From NCBI GenBank assembly GCA_964353355.1, contig CAYGVT010000112.1, positions 1 through 11,760 of the forward strand: 11,760 nucleotides of DNA. Direction: 5' to 3'. Shown in pieces: positions 6,886 to 11,760 of this stretch. The position numbers and the translations under genes were made by a program. The stretch is from CAYGVT01 sp964353355 (GTDB lineage: Archaea > Thermoplasmatota > DTKX01 > GCA-020343715). Numbering within the stretch: the first letter of the stretch is position 1; the number at the start of each line of letters is the position of its first letter. Below the pieces are notes generated by a model, which worked only from the letters and a program-made list of their open reading frames with translations, searched no databases and had not been told where the DNA came from.

Positions 6886-9867
6886 CTATCGGTGCTCGAC
6901 CTCGATGGCCTGCGATGGCTGCTCGGGCTGCGGGGGCGACACGGCGGTCGCCTGCGCGCCGCCGCGCCGCGACCTCAAGAGGAGCAGAACGGCCACCACG
7001 GCGACGGCCGCCATCACCGCGATCAGCAGGACCGGGACGATGTGCGAACGACCGTCACCGCCGCCCTCGCGCTCCTCTACCACGACCTCGACGGTGCGCT
7101 CCACCGTCGCACTCCCGTCCGTGACGGACACGGTGATGGTGTGCCTCCCGGCGCCGAGGGTGCTGACGACCAGGGGCGTGCCCGCCCCTAGCCCCGAGCC
7201 CCCCTCGGACCAGGTGAAGCCGAGCGCGTCGCCGTCCTCGTCGGACGCCGTCGCAGAGAGAGTCAGGGCCGCGCCCTCCTTGAGGACCGTCCCGTTCGCG
7301 GGCAGCAGCGTGAGTATCACGGGCGCGTCGTTGAGGTTCACGACCACCAGCTCGAAGGACACGGACGCAGCGCCGCCGCGGCCGTCCGAGACGGTGACCG
7401 TCACGGCGTGCGTCCCCACGTCCGCCTGGCGCGCCGTGAACGAGATGGCGCTCGTCGTGGGGTCGATGTCGAAGAGGTTAGAGTTATCGGACCATGCGAG
7501 CGCGTCGCCGTCTATGTCCTGCGCCTCCAGCGTAAGCGAGAACAGGGCATCCTCGTCGACGCCGTAGGTGCCCTCGACCGCAGTCGCGATGACGGGCGCG
7601 TCGTTGAGGTCGACTATCCTCCAGACGACCGTGAGGGAGTCCGTGAGGCCGCCGAGGTCCGTCACGGTGTACGTGACGGTCCACTCGCCCACCCGGGACT
7701 GGTCGGCCGTGAAGTTGACCCAGCCGTCCAGGTCGGGCGCGAGCCATGCGGGCCCGTCCAGGTCGAGCGCGAGCGCCTCGGGCACCTCGAGCGGGAGCCC
7801 CAGGTCGGGGTCCTGCGCCAGGATGCGGACCGAGACAGGCGTCCCCTGGTCGAAGATGAGCGTGCCGAGAGGCACGATGGTGGGGGCGTCGTTGACGTTG
7901 CCCACGTGGACCTCCACGGTCCTCTCGTCACGGGCGAGCGCCGCGTCCTGCACCCGCACCGCGAGCAGGTGCACGCCCACGTCGGCGTTGCGGGGCGTGA
8001 ACCACAGCAGCCCCGTCGAGGGTTCCATCCCGAACACGAGGTCGGCCGAGGAGGCCGAGAAGAGGAGGACGTCCCCGTGCGCCAGGTCCGGGTCCGAGGC
8101 GGTGAGGGTGAGCGTGAAGGGCGCGTCCTGGACCGCGTCGACGTGGGCCGGCACCATTAGCGTGGGCGCGTCGTTCGTGTTGACGACATCGATCACGAGC
8201 TGGGCCGAATCGGACAGGCCCTCCTCGTCCGTGACGGTGACGGTGCACGTGTGCGTCCCAACATCGTCCGCCGACGGCGTCCAGTCGATGTCGCCCGTGG
8301 CCGGGTCGACGTCGAAGAGCTCGGACGTGTCCGAGAACGTGAGCTGGTCTCCGGGCAGGTCGGCGTCGAGGGCCTCGAGCCGCAGCACGAGCCTCTCGCC
8401 CTCGACCACCGTCTGCGTGGCGGGGTCGACCAGGACGGGCGCGTCGGGCATGGGGGAGACCTCGACCGTGAGGCCGGGGGTCTGCGTCGTCTTGCCCAGC
8501 CGGTCCGTCGCGCTCAGGGCGATCGTGACCTCGCCGCTCCAGTCGGGGGCGGCCCGGACCTCGAGCGTCCAGTTGTCGAGGATGCCCCGCACGACGCGCC
8601 CCGAGAGGGCCGATGGGTCGGACACGTTGACGACCGCGAACGAGAGCGCGCCCTGGTCGTGGTCGTCCCAGAAGGCCGCGTCAAGGTCCAGGACGGGCTC
8701 CCACCCCGCGTCCTCCGTGGCATAGACGCTCGACGGCCCCCTCCAGACGGGGGCCGCGTTCTGCGTGGGGTCCTGGGCCTCGTAACTGACGTTGAGGTCG
8801 GCGACCCGGACCTTGGCGGCCGTGAGCGCGCCCACGCGGAACTCGAGGTCGAGCGTGACGTTCCCCTGGCCCGCGGGCTTGGAATCCAGGAGTGTCTGGA
8901 GGGCCTGCCCGAGGCCGAGGTTGTCGTCGACGACGTAAACGCCCTCGAGGTCGCCAGTGCTGAGCGTGATGTCGGTCCCCCCGACCCCCAGCACGACGTC
9001 GGTGGGGTACTTGGCCTCGCCCTCGGCGACCTTCGCGGTGAGCCCGATGTAGTCGGTGCAGAGGTGCCCGCGGTCGGACGTGCCGTTCGCGTCGTCGACA
9101 TCGGCGTGGGGGCCCACGACGGCCACCTCGACGGAGCCGTTGGCGGAGATGATGGGGACGGGGCCGGCGAAGGTCGTGTTGAACCAGTTGTCATCGTCCC
9201 TCCCCGCGACCATGTCCGAGTAGCCTCCCATGTAGTCCCACGCCCGGTCCTGGAAGTCGTACATGTAGTACTCGGCCCAGTGCGGGGCGGTCGCGTTCCC
9301 CAGGCACGTGCCGTGGCCCAGCCAGCTGAAGGAGAAGGAGATGGCGCTCGCGACCGGGGCCGGGACCTTGAAGTGGTAGAGCTGGACGGGATACTCCCAC
9401 GGAGGGTCGGTGGGGTCGGTGGGGGTCGTGGTGTTCCAGTGCTCGCCGTCCGCGGAGGAGACGTTCGCGACCTGCGAGGAGGGGATGGCCTCCCAGCCGC
9501 TCGCGTAGGCGTCGACGGTGGGCGGGTAGATGCCGGTGGCCTCCTCGTGGAGCGCCCACAGGTCGCTGCCGATGGCCGTCGTGGAGAAGTCGCGCGTGAC
9601 GTACTCGCCTGCCGGGCTCAGGATGCCCTGGACGGTCATGCTGGCGCCCGTGATGACCGAGTTGCGCGGGAGCGTGATGCCGAGCGTCCCGTTCGTGAGG
9701 CTGTCGGAGAACCCGAGCTCGGCCTCGGTGTCGCCGGAGGCGAAGCGCGTGAGCACGACCGTCGCGCCCGACGCGCACGGGGGCAATGTCGCCCCCAGGA
9801 GGAGGGCGCACAGGAGCAGCGTTCCCATTGACCAGACCGAAATAGGCCGCGAGCCAGACGACCGCAT
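6886..9867 (-). CDS. Large secreted, membrane-anchored surface protein with tandem cadherin-like repeats
   Basis: A 993-residue protein. The start is ATG 9867 because GGTGAT lies a few bases upstream; the frame stays open to 9963 without such a site. Residues 12-28 form a signal peptide ending near ASG-A (about 34). Residues 35-400 are a beta-rich region that I cannot assign to a family, beginning with a pattern common in euryarchaeal surface proteins (LGITLPRNSVITGASMTVQG). From about 400 come tandem Ig/cadherin-like domains of 91-96 residues, marked by PDAP at 474 and NDAP at 565, 659, 755 and 846, with GDIDWTPSADDVGTH-type signatures. A helix at about 943-964 followed by RSRR anchors it. 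Many N-x-S/T sequons suggest glycosylation. A role in surface structure or adhesion is inferred. It is transcribed divergently from the AAA ATPase gene. Confidence 0.9.
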   Translation of the reverse strand: MRSSGSRPISVWSMGTLLLCALLLGATLPPCASGATVVLTRFASGDTEAELGFSDSLTNGTLGITLPRNSVITGASMTVQGILSPAGEYVTRDFSTTAIGSDLWALHEEATGIYPPTVDAYASGWEAIPSSQVANVSSADGEHWNTTTPTDPTDPPWEYPVQLYHFKVPAPVASAISFSFSWLGHGTCLGNATAPHWAEYYMYDFQDRAWDYMGGYSDMVAGRDDDNWFNTTFAGPVPIISANGSVEVAVVGPHADVDDANGTSDRGHLCTDYIGLTAKVAEGEAKYPTDVVLGVGGTDITLSTGDLEGVYVVDDNLGLGQALQTLLDSKPAGQGNVTLDLEFRVGALTAAKVRVADLNVSYEAQDPTQNAAPVWRGPSSVYATEDAGWEPVLDLDAAFWDDHDQGALSFAVVNVSDPSALSGRVVRGILDNWTLEVRAAPDWSGEVTIALSATDRLGKTTQTPGLTVEVSPMPDAPVLVDPATQTVVEGERLVLRLEALDADLPGDQLTFSDTSELFDVDPATGDIDWTPSADDVGTHTCTVTVTDEEGLSDSAQLVIDVVNTNDAPTLMVPAHVDAVQDAPFTLTLTASDPDLAHGDVLLFSASSADLVFGMEPSTGLLWFTPRNADVGVHLLAVRVQDAALARDERTVEVHVGNVNDAPTIVPLGTLIFDQGTPVSVRILAQDPDLGLPLEVPEALALDLDGPAWLAPDLDGWVNFTADQSRVGEWTVTYTVTDLGGLTDSLTVVWRIVDLNDAPVIATAVEGTYGVDEDALFSLTLEAQDIDGDALAWSDNSNLFDIDPTTSAISFTARQADVGTHAVTVTVSDGRGGAASVSFELVVVNLNDAPVILTLLPANGTVLKEGAALTLSATASDEDGDALGFTWSEGGSGLGAGTPLVVSTLGAGRHTITVSVTDGSATVERTVEVVVEEREGGGDGRSHIVPVLLIAVMAAVAVVAVLLLLRSRRGGAQATAVSPPQPEQPSQAIEVEHR
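7330..8448 (-). repeat. Tandem cadherin-like domain repeats, period about 280 bp
   Basis: Four intervals of 91, 94, 96 and 91 codons separate the five PDAP/NDAP linkers in the surface-protein gene. The repeats are clear in protein sequence but diverged in DNA, so they are old domain duplications and not a recent expansion. Confidence 0.8.
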
Positions 9868-9904
9868 CCGACCATCACCTTCGGGGCCCGAGCACCTGAT
9901 GTGC

Positions 9905-9911
9905 TTATTAA
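9905..9911 (-). promoter_or_regulatory. TATA box of the large surface-protein gene
   Basis: TTAATAA on the minus strand lies about 40 bases before ATG 9867. The predicted start site near 9881 leaves a leader of about 14 bases carrying the GGTGAT ribosome binding site. Confidence 0.5.
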
Positions 9912-10040
9912 GGGACATTGGTGTGGTTTGGCGCGTGGTGGCCCGGGGCGGGCCAGCCAGCACGCCTTCCGGGGCCGTGGCGGTCTTGAACTGCTGTCCA
10001 ACGCGGCCTTGGTGGGGACCCGACCTATCATCGGAGAGAG

Positions 10041-10120
10041 ATTGCTATATATATATTCCTATTATAATGGCAATTTTCTTTGATAATAATTGGGGTTATA
10101 GTAGCAATATATTTATACTA
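10041..10120. promoter_or_regulatory. AT-rich island in the divergent promoter region
   Basis: Eighty bases made mostly of A and T stand out in GC-rich DNA. They hold several TATA-like strings (TATATATATA, TTATAAT, ATTTATA) and a perfect 7-bp inverted repeat, ATTGCTA at 10041-10047 and TAGCAAT at 10102-10108. This is probably the control region of the AAA ATPase gene, possibly with an operator. Confidence 0.45.
10109..10117 (+). promoter_or_regulatory. TATA box of the AAA ATPase gene (leaderless transcript)
   Basis: ATATTTATA is centred about 26 bases before ATG 10140, so transcription should begin at or next to the start codon. No ribosome binding site precedes the ATG, which agrees with a leaderless messenger. 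Confidence 0.6.
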
Positions 10121-10139
10121 CCACGACCTACTTCATGCC

Positions 10140-11531
10140 ATGGACACGGAGACTATCAAGCCCATCCTGGAGTCAATGAACCCGTGGTGGTCCAGCGGGG
10201 TTGTGCCCGAGAGGGACGCGCCCGCCACGAAGAGGACCGAGCTTAAGACCTTCGCCTCAACAATCGAGGGACCCCGCATCCCCGTTCTCTCCGGGCTCAG
10301 GCGAACAGGGAAGACCACCATCCTCCACCAGACCGTCGCGGCGCTCATCGAGCGCGGCGTGCGGCCCGAGAGGCTGCTCTACGTGAAGTTCGACGACCTC
10401 GTCCTTCGCGAGATGGGCCCATACGTCTTCCAAGCGGTCCTGGACGCCCACGGCGAGATGATGGGGGCGGTGCCGGGGGACATGACCTACGCGCTCTTCG
10501 ACGAGGTCCACAACATCCCGGACTGGGCGCGCGCGCTCAAGGTCATCTGGGACCGCAAGCAACCGCTGCGCATCGCGGTCACGGGTTCCGCCGGCCTGTC
10601 GGTGCGCGGGGGCGTCGGCGAGAGCCTGGTCGGCCGTGCGACGACAATTGACCTCGGCCCGATGGACCTCGCGGACTGGGCCGCCCTGCGCGGGACCTCG
10701 GTCGATCGGCTGCCCCTGACGAGCCTTCTGGGCGCAGAAGGCCCCGCGGGGGCCCTTGGCGGACGGTCGGGACTTCTCCGCAGGCAGTTGGACCTCCGGC
10801 CCCTGCTGGGGGATTACCTGCTGCGCGGAGGCCTGCCCGAGGCCGCCCTGGTAGAGGACCTGGTCCAGCTCCAGCGGAGCCTCTACGAGGATGTCGTCGA
10901 CCGCGTAGTGCTTCGCGACATCCCCCTCGTCTACGGCGTGAGGCAACCTGCGAAGCTCGGCGCCCTGATCGCCGTCATCGCGGACAAGAGCGGCGTTCCG
11001 CTCACCGTTGAGGGGCTCAGGGCATCGGTCTCCCTCCAGCGGGAGACCGTCGAGGACTACATCACGTACCTCGTGGGGGCGTCCGTCATCATCGAGCTCG
11101 TGTCCTACTCCGGCAGCCTGATGGCCGCGCTCAAGAGGGCCCGCAAGTACTACATCGCGGACACGGGCCTGGCCAATGCGGTCATGCACAGGGGCTCGAG
11201 GACGACCTCGGAGGCCACGGCCATGGGCGCCCTCGCCGAGCAGGCCGTCGCCATCCACCTGGACCGCCTCGCCAGGAGGCGGCGGGACCGACTCACGTAC
11301 GCCCCCGCGCACAGGGGCTCTGAGGTGGACTTCGTGTTGGAGACGGACGAAGGCCCGCTGCCAATCGAGTGCAAGTACCGGACAGAAGTCCGGCAGCGCG
11401 AGGTCGGCCGGCTCGACGCCTACAGGGAGGGGATGGGCGCGAAGGTCGCCATCATGGTCACCAAGGACACCCTCGGGCGACAGGGCGACTGCGTCCTTAT
11501 GCCTCTGTGGCTGTTCCTCCTCACCGAGTGA
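10140..11531 (+). CDS. AAA family ATPase with DUF4143 and nuclease-like C-terminal domain
   Basis: A complete 463-residue protein. The start ATG 10140 fits a TATA box 26 bases upstream; a longer reading from 10080 would begin before that box. The N-terminal half is an AAA_14-type ATPase: Walker A GLRRTGKT (52-59), Walker B YALFDEVHN with Asp121 and Glu122, and a sensor-like AVTGSAG (147-152). A helical region follows with the family's YYIADTGL (337-344). The C-terminus has SEVDFVL (Asp397) and PIECKYR (Glu410, Lys412), a D...ExK arrangement like PD-(D/E)XK nucleases, which is usual in DUF4143 proteins and not proof of cleavage. The family is widespread in archaea and of unclear function; mobile or defence roles are often suggested. 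It is cytoplasmic and stands alone. A truncated relative lies at 1863-1982. Confidence 0.9.
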   Translation: MDTETIKPILESMNPWWSSGVVPERDAPATKRTELKTFASTIEGPRIPVLSGLRRTGKTTILHQTVAALIERGVRPERLLYVKFDDLVLREMGPYVFQAVLDAHGEMMGAVPGDMTYALFDEVHNIPDWARALKVIWDRKQPLRIAVTGSAGLSVRGGVGESLVGRATTIDLGPMDLADWAALRGTSVDRLPLTSLLGAEGPAGALGGRSGLLRRQLDLRPLLGDYLLRGGLPEAALVEDLVQLQRSLYEDVVDRVVLRDIPLVYGVRQPAKLGALIAVIADKSGVPLTVEGLRASVSLQRETVEDYITYLVGASVIIELVSYSGSLMAALKRARKYYIADTGLANAVMHRGSRTTSEATAMGALAEQAVAIHLDRLARRRRDRLTYAPAHRGSEVDFVLETDEGPLPIECKYRTEVRQREVGRLDAYREGMGAKVAIMVTKDTLGRQGDCVLMPLWLFLLTE

Positions 11532-11548
11532 GCCCGACGGCGCCCGGG

Positions 11549-11571
11549 CCGGGCCCGCGGTGCGCGCCCGG
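11549..11571. other. GC hairpin downstream of the AAA ATPase gene
   Basis: CCGGGC and GCCCGG form a 6-bp stem around an 11-base loop, 17 bases after the stop codon. It may help end transcription, but no T-run follows on either strand. Surrounding sequence is rich in similar GC palindromes. Confidence 0.3.
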
Positions 11572-11622
11572 TGCCGCGGCGGCCTCATCGTGGTCCACCG
11601 TGACCCTCCAGAGCATCCCGCA

Positions 11623-11760
11623 GTAGAGTAGACGGGGAGCGCCCGGCATGACCCGGGTTTCTCCCCGCCCCTCGTCGAACCGTACGTGAAGTTTTCCCTC
11701 ATACGGCTCTCCGACCGCGTTCATGCAGCAATTCTCGACTGGGATGACGCACTGACCCCT
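11623..11760 (-). mobile_element. 3' end of a group II intron (domains V and VI), continuing past the right edge
   Basis: Reading the minus strand, domain V (11677-11709) is followed by a domain VI hairpin (11624-11672) built on CGGGGAG/CTCCCCG and CCCGG/CCGGG. Its base pairs GAG-GG with CT-A-CTC and leaves A at 11629 bulged, the expected branch point, seven bases from a terminal AC at 11624-11623. The predicted intron end is therefore 11623. The 5' part, and any reverse transcriptase gene in domain IV, would lie beyond 11760 and cannot be judged. The element runs antisense to the AAA ATPase gene and ends 91 bases after its stop codon. Confidence 0.8.
11677..11709 (-). ncRNA. Group II intron domain V catalytic hairpin
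   Basis: A 33-base hairpin on the minus strand. The lower stem GAGCCGTA/TACGGTTC contains the AGC catalytic triad, a two-base CG bulge follows, and an upper stem TGAGG/CTTCA closes a GAAAA loop. The first 10 and last 12 bases equal those I recall for the yeast ai5-gamma domain V. One upper-stem pair is G-U. Domain V binds the catalytic metal ions for splicing. Confidence 0.87.

Noticed and set aside
8251..9831. A 526-codon plus-strand open frame opposite the surface protein
   Set aside because: It consists of Val, Arg, Gly and Asp-rich low-complexity sequence, while the minus strand has a signal peptide, domain repeats and an anchor.
10257..11702. A 481-codon minus-strand open frame opposite the AAA ATPase
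   Set aside because: It is a shadow of the ATPase gene and runs into the group II intron structure; no domain is visible.
11521..11724. A 67-codon minus-strand open frame beginning MNAVGEPYEGKL
   Set aside because: It is the conceptual translation of intron domains V and VI, a frequent false gene call.

Overview
This window looks like GC-rich archaeal chromosome. Gene starts carry archaeal signals: TATA boxes at the expected distance (such as TTTATATA), a BRE-like purine tract, AGGTGA/GGTGAT-type ribosome binding sites, and at least one apparently leaderless gene. There are two cell-surface proteins with Ig/cadherin-like domains, many N-x-S/T sequons and a C-terminal membrane anchor, and a DUF4143-type AAA ATPase. 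A GC-rich euryarchaeal lineage such as Thermoplasmatota is plausible, but that is inference; no rRNA or marker gene is present.

Layout from left to right. (1) 2-589, plus strand: C-terminal end of a membrane-anchored surface protein. (2) 715-1098, minus strand: a small cupin with its own promoter and a hairpin/T-run terminator, convergent with the first gene. (3) 1144-2292: a long stretch without an intact gene. It holds the last 40 codons of a second DUF4143-type ATPase, a weaker second fragment of the same gene, and a perfect 24-bp copy of part of the neighbouring P-type ATPase gene, so it looks like a gene graveyard. (4) 2293-5049, plus: a complete P2-type cation ATPase with Na+/K+-ATPase-like (IIC) motifs. 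(5) 5050-5515: no gene recognised. (6) 5616-6828, plus: a tight three-gene operon of a winged-helix regulator, a DUF3467-like protein and an unrecognised helical protein. (7) 6886-9867, minus: a 993-residue secreted, membrane-anchored protein with tandem cadherin-like repeats, convergent with the operon. (8) 9868-10139: a divergent promoter region with an AT-rich island. (9) 10140-11531, plus: a complete AAA ATPase with a DUF4143 and nuclease-like C-terminus, apparently leaderless. (10) 11623-11760, minus: the 3' end of a group II intron (domains V and VI), which continues past the right edge.

The genes do not form one pathway. Ion transport, surface proteins, a small regulatory operon and mobile or decaying DNA lie side by side. 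The most informative signals are the ATPase remnants at 1637-1982, whose intact relative lies about 9.5 kb downstream, and the group II intron tail next to that intact copy. Together they suggest a rearranging, accessory-type region.
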